Assembly: GCF_042678045.1 (NCBI RefSeq) | Contig: NZ_JBHUDI010000005.1 | Coordinates: 248,001-312,000, forward strand | Origin: Natrinema amylolyticus_A | Lineage (GTDB): Archaea > Halobacteriota > Halobacteria > Halobacteriales > Natrialbaceae | DNA: 64,000 nt | Direction: 5' to 3' | In this document: in pieces, positions 27,775-36,217 of the stretch | Layout of the letters: each line of letters begins with the position of its first letter | Numbering within the stretch: the first letter of the stretch is position 1 | Program-made: the position numbers and the translations under genes | The notes under the pieces: model-generated | Database searches by the model: none | What the model was told of the DNA's origin: nothing | Seen by the model: the letters and a program-made list of their open reading frames with translations, nothing else

Positions 27775-28071
27775 TCGGCGGGATCGGTCGCTCGAGGCTC
27801 GAGCCACGATGAGGGGCACGATCGCGACCTGGATCGCATCAACGGTCGACCCGCAGCGACGACAGGGTCATCCTTGTGGCGCGACTATGAGCCACATGTT
27901 TTGGATAACGCGTTTGTCCGTCGTGCTGGACACTCACCGTACAGAGACGCCGCTCGTGAGGGCCGCTGCGTATAACGAGCTGATGCGGGATGCAGTGTTC
28001 ACTGGAGACGATACCTGCCGGTCTCGAGGCCGACACCCGATGCGTTCGGCGGACGGTGGAGGGAGCGGATA
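27775..28071. other. 297-bp intergenic region without a recognisable gene
   Basis: Both strands have only short open frames of non-coding character. The one structural feature is GCTCGAG-G-CTCGAGC (around 27789-27803), a 7-bp inverted repeat just after the SDR gene that may act in termination. The promoter of the DUF2270 gene should lie in the right half. Confidence 0.5.
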
Positions 28072-28779
28072 ATGGAAGCGGCGGACCCCGAGAGGTTCGA
28101 CTCGACTGCGTCCGACGAGCGCAACGTCGCCACCGCCGCGGCGACCGACCACGAAGAGTTCCTCTCGTTGCTACCACACTACTATCGCGGCGAGATGTCC
28201 CAGTCGGGTAATCTCCTCTCGCGGCTCGATCTGACGACCGACTGGGCTATCGTCGTCGTTACGGCCGTCCTCGCGCTCGCGTTTCAGGGCGGTGACGTCT
28301 CCGCGTATCTGTTACTGATCGGTATCGTCGGCGTCTCGCTGTTCCTCCTGTTCGACGTTCGGCGGTACCGAGCCTACGACGCGAGTCGAGCCAGGATTCG
28401 CCTTCTAGAGGAGAACCTGTTTGCGAACGCCTTGGAGCCGAGTGACGCGCCACTCGAAGCGTGGCGCGTCGAACTCGGCGACGACCTACGGATGCCGACG
28501 TTCAAGGTGTCCTACTGGGAAGCGCTTTCACGCCGACTACACCGCATCTACTATCCCCTCTACCTGCTTTTGGGTGTCGCGTGGCTCTTTCGGATCACGC
28601 TCTACGAGCCGGGGGAGCCGTGGACCCAAACTGCTTCCGTCCCCGGAGTTCCGGGTGTCGTCGTCGCGAGCGTCGTCACCGTGTTCTTCCTCGTCGCGAC
28701 CGCGTTCATGATCTGGCCACAGCAGCGGGAGGCAAAAGGCGAGTTCCACGGGGAGGAGTCCGGCAGCTGGAAGCAGTAA
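28072..28779 (+). CDS. DUF2270 membrane protein
   Basis: A 235-residue protein with a polar N-terminal ~50 residues, two helices around 59-77 and 80-97, a soluble middle segment and two more helices around 162-178 and 196-216. The sequence HYYRGEMSQSGNLLSRLDLTTDWAI (in part) and WEALSRRLHRIYYPLYLLLG match the archaeal DUF2270 family, whose function is unknown. It is convergent with the prenyl synthase gene, with 21 bases between the stops. Confidence 0.8.
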   Translation: MEAADPERFDSTASDERNVATAAATDHEEFLSLLPHYYRGEMSQSGNLLSRLDLTTDWAIVVVTAVLALAFQGGDVSAYLLLIGIVGVSLFLLFDVRRYRAYDASRARIRLLEENLFANALEPSDAPLEAWRVELGDDLRMPTFKVSYWEALSRRLHRIYYPLYLLLGVAWLFRITLYEPGEPWTQTASVPGVPGVVVASVVTVFFLVATAFMIWPQQREAKGEFHGEESGSWKQ

Positions 28780-28800
28780 GCGGACCGACGATGGTCTCGA

Positions 28801-29865
28801 CTACACGTCGCGCTCGATGACGAACTCCGTGAACTCCTCGAGCTTCCGGATCGTCTCGGCGTCGAACGCCAGCCCGTCGATCGCCGCCCGCGCGTCGGCG
28901 GCCAGCTCGAGGGCACAGTCGCGGGCGTACTCGATGCTGCCGGTTTCCTCGAGGATCGTGAGGGCCTCGGTGATCTCGTCGTCCGTGTTTTCATCGGCCT
29001 CGAGAATCGCTTGGAGCCGTCGGGCACGCTCCGGGTCGCTTTCCTCGAGTGCGTGGATGACCAGCAGCGTCCGTTTGCCTTCGCGGATGTCGTTGCCGAA
29101 CTCCTTGCCGAACTCGCCGGCCCGACCCAGCGAGTGTTCGACGTCCAGGATGTCGTCGCCGATCTGGAAGGCGACGGCGGTCAGCTCCGCGTACGTGGCG
29201 ACGGCTTCTTCGATCGCGGCGGGCTGGTCGGTGATGATCGCGGCGAGCTGAGCGACGATCCGCCCGAGACAGCCGGTCTTGCACGCACACATCTCGAGGT
29301 ACTCGTCGGTGCTGACCTGAAGGTCGTGGTCGTTGTGCCAGCAGATGTCCATCCCTTGCCCGAGATGGGTCCGGTTGAGTTCGTCCATCAGCATCTCGTA
29401 GGCGGCAAGCCGCCGATCGGCCGGCAGGGCGGCCGGATTTCGTGTGATGACTTTCAGCGGCAGGAAGTACATCGCGTTCCCGACGTTGAGCGCGATATCG
29501 TGTCCGTAGACGTGGTGCAGTGCTGGCTCGCCTCGCCGGATCGTCGCCCCGTCCTCGATGTCGTCGACGATGATCGTCCCGTTGTGCAGGAGTTCGGGAA
29601 TGCAGGCATAGGGGAGGTACTCGGCCGGGTCTTCGCCAAAGCCCTCGATGAAGACCAGAAAGAGGATCGCACGCCACCGCTTCCCACCACGGTCGAGTAA
29701 GTCCCACAGCGGCGTCGACAGCGCACACTCGATACCAGTGGGATCGTACTCGTAGGTCGGCGGGCCGAAGAACGTCTCGAGATAGTCCGTGTCGATTTCG
29801 CGTGGGACCAGGTCGGCGATCGCCTCGTCGATGGCCGGCCGCCAGTCGGCAAGCGTCTCCCGCAT
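28801..29865 (-). CDS. Polyprenyl (geranylgeranyl/farnesyl) diphosphate synthase
   Basis: A 354-residue trans-isoprenyl diphosphate synthase. The first aspartate-rich motif is DDIED (101-105) with RR downstream (110-111). The second is GDDILD (236-241), and GGKRWR (60-65) binds IPP. In haloarchaea this family makes the C20 or C25 chains of ether lipids and carotenoids. Chain length cannot be read safely here. Its protein is longer than bacterial IspA (about 300). It shares the mevalonate/isoprenoid theme with mvaD at 33.6 kb. Confidence 0.88.
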   Translation of the reverse strand: MRETLADWRPAIDEAIADLVPREIDTDYLETFFGPPTYEYDPTGIECALSTPLWDLLDRGGKRWRAILFLVFIEGFGEDPAEYLPYACIPELLHNGTIIVDDIEDGATIRRGEPALHHVYGHDIALNVGNAMYFLPLKVITRNPAALPADRRLAAYEMLMDELNRTHLGQGMDICWHNDHDLQVSTDEYLEMCACKTGCLGRIVAQLAAIITDQPAAIEEAVATYAELTAVAFQIGDDILDVEHSLGRAGEFGKEFGNDIREGKRTLLVIHALEESDPERARRLQAILEADENTDDEITEALTILEETGSIEYARDCALELAADARAAIDGLAFDAETIRKLEEFTEFVIERDV

Positions 29866-29886
29866 ACCAGTTTCGAGCAGGAGCGG

Positions 29887-29897
29887 CGTAAAAAAGA
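29887..29897 (-). promoter_or_regulatory. TATA box of the prenyl synthase gene
   Basis: The minus strand reads CTTTTTTACG centred about 27 bases before the ATG at 29865, consistent with a leaderless transcript. Confidence 0.5.
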
Positions 29898-30029
29898 TTC
29901 GTAGTTAGACCTGTTAGCAACAGCGAACAACTGCCGAGCCGTTCTTTCAGTGCCGGCGTTTGCCAGGAGCCTGCGAGCGCGGCGAGGGCGAACGGTACAG
30001 TTACCCGGCCGTCGGTCCACGATACGGTC

Positions 30030-31340
30030 ATGACCGCCTGGATCGGCTCGATCTTCGAGAGCGACGTCGGCTGGGACCATCTCGAGTCCCTCGTCGACGT
30101 CGGGAATCGCATGGCCGGCAGCGAGGGGGAACGCGAGGCTGCCGAACTGACCCGGGACGCGCTGGGCGACGCTGGCGCGCGAAACGCCCGCCTCGAGACC
30201 TTCGAGATACAGGGCTGGACCCGCGGTGACAGTGTGATCACGGCCGGCGACACGACACAGGACTGTATCGCGCTGCCGCGCAGCCCCGACGATCGCGTCG
30301 TCGCACCGCTGATCGACCTCGGCTACGGCCTCCCCGCGGATTTCGAGGCGACCGACATCGAGGGCGCGATCGTCATGGTCCGCAGCGACGTCCCCGACTA
30401 CTACGACCGGTACCTCCACCGCCGGGAGAAGTACTATCACGCCGTCGAGAACGGTGCCGTCGGCTTCGTCTACCGCAACCACGTTGAGGGCTGTCTGCCG
30501 CCGACCGGCAGCGTCGGAACCGACGCGGACCCGATCGGCGAGATCCCGGCCGTCGGCGTCTCGAGCGAGGTCGGCGCGCGACTGGCCCGCCGGTTCGACG
30601 GCGAGTCGATCACGCTCGCCGTCGAGGCCGATATTCATCCCGCCGAGAGTCAAAACGTCCGCGCCGAACTCGGCCCCGACACCGACGAGCGCGTGCTCGT
30701 GACGAGCCACGTCGACGCCCACGACATCGCCGAGGGCGCGATGGACAACGGCGCCGGCACCGCGATGGTCGTCGAACTCGCGACCGCGCTGGCCGCCCGC
30801 GAGGACGACCTCGAGACCCGCGTCGAGTTCGTCACCTTCGGCGCCGAAGAGGTCGGCCTGGTCGGCTCTACTCGATACGCCGAGTCGGCCGACGCCAACG
30901 CGATCAAAGCGGTGGTCAACAACGACGGCGTCGTCAACGACCGGACGCTCGAGCTCGTCACGCACGGTTTCGACACGCTCGCAGACACCGCAGACGAGAT
31001 CGCCGAACGATACGACCACCCGATCGAGACGGTGCCGACACTTGGCCCCCACAGCGATCACTGGCCGTTCGTCGTGGATGGCATTCCCGGCTGTTACGTC
31101 AGATCGGTTTCCGAGGGCTCGGGACGGGGCTGGGGGCACACGTTCGCCGATACGATCGAGAAACTCGAGCCACGGACCCTGCGCGAGCAGGCGATCCTCC
31201 TGACCGCGTACGTCGTCGCACTCGCCCGTGAAGACGTGACCGTCGACCACCGCACGCCCGACGCCATCGCAGCCGACCTCGAAGCGCAGGATCTGGCCGA
31301 AGGCATGAAGATCACCGGCGACTGGCCCTTCGACGACTGA
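30030..31340 (+). CDS. M28-family zinc aminopeptidase
   Basis: A 436-residue peptidase without a signal peptide. The co-catalytic zinc site is visible in the second half: SHVDAHDIAEGAMDNGAG (H-x-D ligand pair and bridging Asp), FGAEEVGLVGS with the catalytic/bridging Glu pair, and the final ligand in GPHSDHWPF. The region between about 95 and 215 matches the inserted PA-like domain common in this family. It probably trims peptides in the cytoplasm. Confidence 0.87.
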   Translation: MTAWIGSIFESDVGWDHLESLVDVGNRMAGSEGEREAAELTRDALGDAGARNARLETFEIQGWTRGDSVITAGDTTQDCIALPRSPDDRVVAPLIDLGYGLPADFEATDIEGAIVMVRSDVPDYYDRYLHRREKYYHAVENGAVGFVYRNHVEGCLPPTGSVGTDADPIGEIPAVGVSSEVGARLARRFDGESITLAVEADIHPAESQNVRAELGPDTDERVLVTSHVDAHDIAEGAMDNGAGTAMVVELATALAAREDDLETRVEFVTFGAEEVGLVGSTRYAESADANAIKAVVNNDGVVNDRTLELVTHGFDTLADTADEIAERYDHPIETVPTLGPHSDHWPFVVDGIPGCYVRSVSEGSGRGWGHTFADTIEKLEPRTLREQAILLTAYVVALAREDVTVDHRTPDAIAADLEAQDLAEGMKITGDWPFDD

Positions 31341-31471
31341 AGTCGTTGGCGTTCGCGCTGCTACCGCTGTAACGCGTCGTCGCCCCCGGACACACCGGAC
31401 GGATCGACCGCCGACATGCGGTCCGCGACGACAACCGTACCCTTTTCATTGGGCCGTGTGAACTGACGACC

Positions 31472-32245
31472 ATGGATGCCGCGTGGAGCGCCGGCGAAGA
31501 GCCCGTCGTCGGTGTCATCGATGGCCAAGCGGACGCGACCGACGCCATCGAGATCGGTACTCGCCTCGAGTCGGCCGACACCGACGTGACGATCGTCAGC
31601 GACGAGGTCGACACCGTGCTCGAGGCAGAGCCGTCGGTGCTAGTCGCGGCCAGCGAAACGACACTAACAGCACTCGCACGGACTGGCGTCGAGGCTCCCG
31701 TGCTCCCGGTTGGCCCAGTATCGGGCATCGACTCGGTCGCTCCCGACCGACTCCTCGACGCGCTCGAAGCCGTCCTCGCGGGCGACGCCGTTCGTCGTCC
31801 GCGGCCGGTACTGGAGGCCGCCCTCGAGTCGAACGACACCGTCGTCCGCGATCGTGCGCTGTTCGACGTCACGCTCGTCACCGACGAGCCGGCGCGCATC
31901 TCCGAATACGGCGTCGACAGTCGCGGCCAGCACGTCGCAACGTTTCGCGCTGACGGCGTCGTCGCGGCGACGCCCGCCGGCAGCCACGGCTACGCCAGCG
32001 CTGTCGACGCCCCACAGCTCTCGGCAGCCATCGACGCGGTCGCAGTCGCCCCGATCGGCCCGTTCGTCACCCAGACCCGTCAGTGGGTCCTCCCCGACGA
32101 TGGCCTCGCGTTTACCGTCGAGCGAAACGATAGCGATGTCTGTCTCGTCGTCGACGATCGATCGATCGGGGTGGTGCCGATGGACGCTCGAGTCACCGTC
32201 TCCGTTACCGACACGCTCCCGACACTGGTCGTGCCGAAGGCCTGA
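31472..32245 (+). CDS. Divergent NAD kinase-like protein without the GGDGT motif
   Basis: A 257-residue protein whose C-terminal half aligns by eye with NAD kinase: FRADGVVAATPAGSHGYASA corresponds to the ATPTGSTAY segment, followed by AVAPIGPF (for the usual APICPH). The N-terminal half should hold GGDGT, which binds ATP and is essential, but here reads AASETTLTALARTG. NAD kinase activity is therefore unlikely; it may bind a nucleotide as a regulator. It has a TATA-like CCCTTTTCATT (31440-31450). Its TGA overlaps palindromic copy B by one base. Confidence 0.7.
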   Translation: MDAAWSAGEEPVVGVIDGQADATDAIEIGTRLESADTDVTIVSDEVDTVLEAEPSVLVAASETTLTALARTGVEAPVLPVGPVSGIDSVAPDRLLDALEAVLAGDAVRRPRPVLEAALESNDTVVRDRALFDVTLVTDEPARISEYGVDSRGQHVATFRADGVVAATPAGSHGYASAVDAPQLSAAIDAVAVAPIGPFVTQTRQWVLPDDGLAFTVERNDSDVCLVVDDRSIGVVPMDARVTVSVTDTLPTLVVPKA

Positions 32246-32326
32246 TACGGACTCCTGTCAGTGGGTGCCGGCGCACCCGCGACCCGTCCTGTGGGTGCGC
32301 CGGGACAGCGGGACAGTAGACCGTAT
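32245..32326. repeat. 82-bp dispersed palindromic element, copy B
   Basis: Arms 32245-32280 and 32291-32326 with a 10-base loop; 27 of 36 arm positions pair by hand count. The ends are ATACGG and GACCGTAT, and the inner stem is CCGGCGCACCC-C. It begins on the last base of the NAD kinase-like gene and could form its transcript 3' end. Confidence 0.85.
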
Positions 32327-32361
32327 GACTGTCTCACGTGAAAACACGGTGATCGGACGGC

Positions 32362-32622
32362 TCAGCTGTTGTACGGTTCTTCGTCCCGGTGGGCATCCGG
32401 ATTCTCCTGCTCGAGCGCGTCGTCTTCCCGGTCGTCAGACTTGTGTTCGATGTCCTGTCGGCGCTGCTCCTCGTCCTGTCGCTCGCGCGCTTCCTGTTCT
32501 TCCTCGGTCAGTTCGTCTTCGTCTCGAGCCGCCTCGGGGTCGGTCTGCTCGTGCTCGAGCTGGACGTCCCGTCCGTGTTCCTCTTTGCCGGTGTTCTCAC
32601 GCTCGTCGGTGTCGTCGGACAT
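32362..32622 (-). CDS. Small highly acidic, charged protein
   Basis: An 86-residue protein starting MSDDTDEREN. By count 37 of 86 residues are Asp or Glu, with many Arg and Gln, no Cys or Trp, and a heptad-like ELTEEEQEARERQDEEQRR stretch that may form a single charged helix. Nothing in it points to an enzyme. An in-frame upstream ATG at 32676 would add 18 residues but lacks the acidic character. The gene lies between palindromic copies B and C. It may be a disordered or solute-adapted protein; I recognise no family. Confidence 0.55.
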   Translation of the reverse strand: MSDDTDERENTGKEEHGRDVQLEHEQTDPEAARDEDELTEEEQEARERQDEEQRRQDIEHKSDDREDDALEQENPDAHRDEEPYNS

Positions 32623-32702
32623 CGTGATCCCGGACGTGGATACCGGCGGTTTGTGAAAAGGCGTTGGGCTTGCCAAGGTCGGTGACCGGTGGATATCGGC
32701 TC

Positions 32703-32781
32703 ATACGGACGACTGTCAGTCAGTTCCGGCGCACCCGCGACCCGTGCGGGTGCGCCGGGAAATCGTTACACTAGACCGTAT
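32703..32781. repeat. 79-bp dispersed palindromic element, copy C
   Basis: Arms 32703-32738 and 32746-32781 with a 7-base loop. 26 of 36 arm positions pair, including a perfect inner stem CCGGCGCACCCGC. The ends are again ATACGG and GACCGTAT. It lies 23 bases after the nth stop codon on the other strand. Confidence 0.85.
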
Positions 32782-32803
32782 CAGTACGTCTCGAATCGAC
32801 CAA

Positions 32804-33487
32804 TTACCACGGCTCGCCGGACGCGAGGTCGATCCCGCTGTCGCCTTTCTCCGACGGACAGACATCCGCCAGCACGCAATCATCACAGTCGGGGTTCCGA
32901 GCCGTACAGACCGCCCGCCCGTGGTCGATACAGAGGTGGGTGAACTGCTGCCAGTACCCCTCGGGAACGATTTCCATCAGCTCCTCCTCGATCCGCTCGG
33001 GCCGTTCCTCCTCGGTCAATCCGAGCCGCTGTGAGAGCCGTTGGACGTGCGTGTCGACGACGATCCCCTCGACGACGTCGTGGCCGTGCTGGAGGACGAC
33101 GTTCGCCGTCTTCCGCCCGACACCCGACAGCTCGGTCAGTTCGTCCATCGTGTCCGGAACCTCGCCGTCGTGCTCCTCGAGGATCGTCTCGCAGGCGCTA
33201 CGAATGTACTTGGCCTTGTTATTGTAGTAGGTGATCGAGTTCAGGTCCTCGGCGAGTTCCTCCTGGTCGGCGTTCGCGTAGTCCGCGGGCCCGTCGTACT
33301 TCTCGAAGAGGTGTTTCGTCTCCGTGTTCACCCGCTCGTCGGTACACTGCGCCGAGAGGATCACCGCGATCAGCAACTCGAGACGATCCGAGTACCGCAG
33401 TGAAATCGTCGAGTCCGGATACTCGGCCTCGAGTCGATTGACGACCTCCTCAGCCTGTGCCTGCCGTGTCTCGCGTGGGGTGCCCAT
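32804..33487 (-). CDS. nth: Endonuclease III
   Basis: A 227-residue HhH-GPD DNA glycosylase/AP lyase for oxidised pyrimidines. The hairpin motif LSGVGRKTANVVL carries the catalytic Lys126, and Asp145 follows in VVDTHVQRL. The [4Fe-4S] cluster ligands Cys194, Cys201, Cys204 and Cys210 have the C-x6-C-x2-C-x5-C spacing. Normal length for archaeal Nth. Confidence 0.94.
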   Translation of the reverse strand: MGTPRETRQAQAEEVVNRLEAEYPDSTISLRYSDRLELLIAVILSAQCTDERVNTETKHLFEKYDGPADYANADQEELAEDLNSITYYNNKAKYIRSACETILEEHDGEVPDTMDELTELSGVGRKTANVVLQHGHDVVEGIVVDTHVQRLSQRLGLTEEERPERIEEELMEIVPEGYWQQFTHLCIDHGRAVCTARNPDCDDCVLADVCPSEKGDSGIDLASGEPW

Positions 33488-33574
33488 AGCGGTGTGGTAG
33501 AAGCCGGTTCGTTTCAGCGTTCGGGTTCGATGTCGACCGACACGGCGATGGTCGGGCGGTAGCCGAATGCCGTG

Positions 33575-33585
33575 AGCTTTAAGCG
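33575..33585 (+). promoter_or_regulatory. TATA box of mvaD
   Basis: GCTTTAAGCGG is centred about 28 bases before the ATG at 33608. It supports this start over an in-frame ATG at 33572. Confidence 0.55.
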
Positions 33586-33607
33586 GCCCTCAGCCACCTA
33601 TCAGGGT

Positions 33608-34591
33608 ATGAAAGCCACGGCCATGGCCCACCCCATTCAGGGGCTGGTCAAGTATCACGGGATGCGCGACGACATCAAGCGGTTCCCGTATCACGACAGC
33701 ATCAGCGTCTGTACGGCCCCAAGCCACACGCGGACGACCGTCGAGTTCTCGATGGACTACGACGAGGACACCTTCATCGTCGACGGCGAGGAACTCGACG
33801 GCCGCGCGTACGAACGCGTCGAGGCCGTCGTCGAGAAGGCCCGCTCGAAATCCGACGCCGCCCACACCGTGTACCCCGTTCGTCTCGAGAGCGAGAACAG
33901 CTTCCCCTCGAACGTCGGGCTGGGCTCGTCTTCCTCGGGCTTTGCGGCCGCCGCGATGGCACTTGCCGAAGCAGCCGACCTCGACGCCTCGCGCCAGGAG
34001 GTCTCGACGATCGCCCGCGTCGGCTCGGCGTCGTCCGCTCGAGCGGTCACCGGCGCGTTCTCCCAACTCTACACCGGGCTCAACGACGAGGATTGTCACT
34101 CCGAGCGGATTCCGTCCGACCTCCACGAAAATCTGAAGATCGTCGTCGGACTCGTCCCCTACCACAAGGAGACCGAAGACGCCCACCGCGAGGCCGCCGA
34201 CAGCCACATGTTCCAGGCGCGCAACGCCCACATCCACGAACAGATCGCCGAGATGCGCGATGCCTTGCGGAACAACGACTTCGAGCGGACGTTCGAACTC
34301 GCCGAACAGGATTCGCTGTCGCTGGCCGCGACCACGATGACCGGTCCCTCGGGCTGGGTCTACTGGCAGCCCGCGACCCTCGCGATCTTCAACACGGTTC
34401 GTGAACTCCGCGAGGAAGAGGACATCCCCGTCTACTTCTCGACCGACACCGGCGCCAGCGTCTACGTCAACACCACCGAGGAGTACGCCGAGCGAGTCGA
34501 GGAAGCGGTCGCCGACTGTGGCGTCTCCACGACCATCTGGGACGTCGGAGGCCCTGCCAAACTGCTGGACGACGACCAGCATCTCTTCTAA
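33608..34591 (+). CDS. mvaD: Phosphomevalonate decarboxylase (archaeal mevalonate pathway)
   Basis: A 327-residue GHMP-family decarboxylase. It starts MKATAMAHPIQGLVKYHG and holds the GHMP ATP loop FPSNVGLGSSSSGFAAAA near residues 98-115, then ASSARAVTGAFSQLYTG. In haloarchaea the member of this family acts on mevalonate 5-phosphate, giving isopentenyl phosphate, which isopentenyl phosphate kinase then phosphorylates. The exact substrate is taken from that knowledge and not visible here. Confidence 0.88.
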   Translation: MKATAMAHPIQGLVKYHGMRDDIKRFPYHDSISVCTAPSHTRTTVEFSMDYDEDTFIVDGEELDGRAYERVEAVVEKARSKSDAAHTVYPVRLESENSFPSNVGLGSSSSGFAAAAMALAEAADLDASRQEVSTIARVGSASSARAVTGAFSQLYTGLNDEDCHSERIPSDLHENLKIVVGLVPYHKETEDAHREAADSHMFQARNAHIHEQIAEMRDALRNNDFERTFELAEQDSLSLAATTMTGPSGWVYWQPATLAIFNTVRELREEEDIPVYFSTDTGASVYVNTTEEYAERVEEAVADCGVSTTIWDVGGPAKLLDDDQHLF

Positions 34592-34927
34592 CCAACCTTT
34601 TACGCTGCAGTCTGCCGCGCTGGTGGCGTTGCCACACAGCGCGGCGTCCCTCGGTAAACGGTTGATCAAAAGCACTCTTTCCTCCCCTACGGGTCGGTCG
34701 TCGGCCCGCTCGCTCACCCTGTCTCACGGCCGTCGGCCGCTCGACTACGCGCGGCGCTACGCGCCGCGCATGGGTTCGCTCGCGGTCAGACTGGGTAGCC
34801 GCCTGCCTTCCCCCGAGTTGCGGGGTCAGCCGCGTGTTGCGGCTGACCCCGCTCCCGGCCATCAGTTTTGAGTGTCGCACTCTCTTTCGAAGCCAGTCAC
34901 ATCACTCGAGCGAACACGCAACCCCGA
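34592..34927. other. 336-bp intergenic region with two strong hairpins
   Basis: There is no gene between the convergent mvaD and fen genes. It has two perfect inverted repeats: GCGCGGCGC-TAC-GCGCCGCGC (34749-34769, 9-bp stem) and a 13-bp stem GCGGGGTCAGCCG with a 7-base loop (34820-34852). Both lie between convergent genes and could mark transcript ends, although haloarchaeal terminators are usually T-rich. Confidence 0.6.
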
Positions 34928-35905
34928 TTACGTCCAGCGATCCAGCCCGGTCTGGGTGACGCTCTCCTCGATGCGCTCGAACCCGCGTGCTACTTCGTCG
35001 TCGTGGATCTCCCACTCGTCGGTGACGTACTCGCGGGCCGCCGCCAGATCCGGCTCGAGCGTCGTCTCGAACTCGTAGTCGTCGGTCACGTTCGGATCGC
35101 GAAACAGCTGTCTGACGCGGTCGGCGTGCTCGATGTGGTCGCCGCGAGCCTCGAGCACGCTCCAGAGGTCGCCGTGGTCGGCGATTTCGGAGAGCGCCGT
35201 CTTGGGGCCGATCCCGGAGACGCCCTCGTTGAAGTCCGTCCCGATGAGGATCGCCGCGTCGATCAACTGCTCGAGCGTGAGGTCGTGGTGGTCGAGCGTA
35301 GCCTCGAGATCCATCAGTTCGGGGTTGCCCTTGCTCGTGAGTTGTCGGAGCGTCAGCGGTGCGCCAAAGAGCAAGGCATCGTAGTCCTCCGAGCCGACGT
35401 AGTCGGCGTCGCCGCGGGTGGCCATGTGGGCGGCCTGGGCTTCCCCCTCCGCGGGTGCTTCGACGATCGGCACGTCCAGCAGTCGGAGCAGTTCGCGGCT
35501 GGTCTCCTGGATCGTCGGCGTCAGCCGCTGGGTTCGGGACTCGAGTTGCGCGATAGCGACCGCGTCGCCTTCCTCACGGGCGGTCTCGAGTTGCGCCTCG
35601 TAGCTGCGGCGTTGCTCGCGGCGGGATTCGATCTCGTCGTCTTTGAGTTCGGAAGGGCCGCCGTCGAAGACCATCACTGGCGTCACGTCGTTCTCGAAGA
35701 ACTTGGGGAGGCCCTGGACGATGCCGACGAGGTTGGCGACTTCGGTGCCATCGGCGGTCGTGTACGTCTCGCTGTCGGTCCACTTGACCGTCGTCGTCAG
35801 ATACCGATAGAGCCAGTTGTGCGCGTCGACGGCGACGACGCCCTCGATGTCGGCGAACGGGATCTCCTCGATGACGGCGATATCCCGAAGTGCAGCGTTT
35901 CCCAT
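34928..35905 (-). CDS. fen: Flap endonuclease 1
   Basis: A 325-residue FEN-1 that removes 5' flaps in replication and repair. It starts MGNAALRDIAVIEEIPF, and the catalytic acidic residues are seen in VVAVDAHNWLYRYL, MVFDGGPSELK, EAPAEGEAQAAHMATRG, VGSEDYDALLFGA and ILIGTDFNEGVSGIG. The C terminus ends in VTQTGLDRWT, which matches the PCNA-interacting peptide pattern (Q-x-x-L-x-x-W/F). Length is normal. Confidence 0.93.
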   Translation of the reverse strand: MGNAALRDIAVIEEIPFADIEGVVAVDAHNWLYRYLTTTVKWTDSETYTTADGTEVANLVGIVQGLPKFFENDVTPVMVFDGGPSELKDDEIESRREQRRSYEAQLETAREEGDAVAIAQLESRTQRLTPTIQETSRELLRLLDVPIVEAPAEGEAQAAHMATRGDADYVGSEDYDALLFGAPLTLRQLTSKGNPELMDLEATLDHHDLTLEQLIDAAILIGTDFNEGVSGIGPKTALSEIADHGDLWSVLEARGDHIEHADRVRQLFRDPNVTDDYEFETTLEPDLAAAREYVTDEWEIHDDEVARGFERIEESVTQTGLDRWT

Positions 35906-36062
35906 TGCAGGATACTTGGGACGACTGGGATTTCAATCGTTGGCTTCCGATGTAGTTCGTCTTCGCGGCGATTCCCGACCTGTAGACCGGCGACTGGCCG
36001 TTCCGTCGGTCGACCGACCGGAGTTATGACTGGCTGTCGTCGCACCGGCTGACAAAACAGAT

Positions 36063-36093
36063 CACTCGTGACGAGTGCTGGGAGAGATATAAG
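36063..36093 (+). promoter_or_regulatory. cydA1 promoter region with perfect operator-like palindrome
   Basis: CACTCGT-G-ACGAGTG (36063-36077) is a perfect 7-bp inverted repeat. It ends 7 bases before a TATA box AGATATAAG (36085-36093), where a regulator could touch the BRE/TFB. A start site near 36116 would leave a leader of about 95 nt before cydA1 containing a small uORF. Confidence 0.55.
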
Positions 36094-36121
36094 CCTACTC
36101 AGTCCTAATTCTCTGCCAAGA

Positions 36122-36217
36122 ATGACAGCTATATCACATAAATCCGAACACTCTTTCTGGGATACCTACACCGAAGCTAGATCCGGGCTGCCATCCCCAC
36201 GCTCCAGTCATGCTTGA
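36122..36217 (+). CDS. Possible 31-codon leader ORF overlapping the cydA1 start
   Basis: An ATG at 36122 opens 31 codons that end with TGA at 36215-36217, overlapping the cydA1 ATG (36210) in another frame. The peptide starts MTAISHKSEH and resembles nothing I know. It has mixed codon use. It could be a translated leader controlling cydA1 or a chance frame. Confidence 0.25.
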   Translation: MTAISHKSEHSFWDTYTEARSGLPSPRSSHA

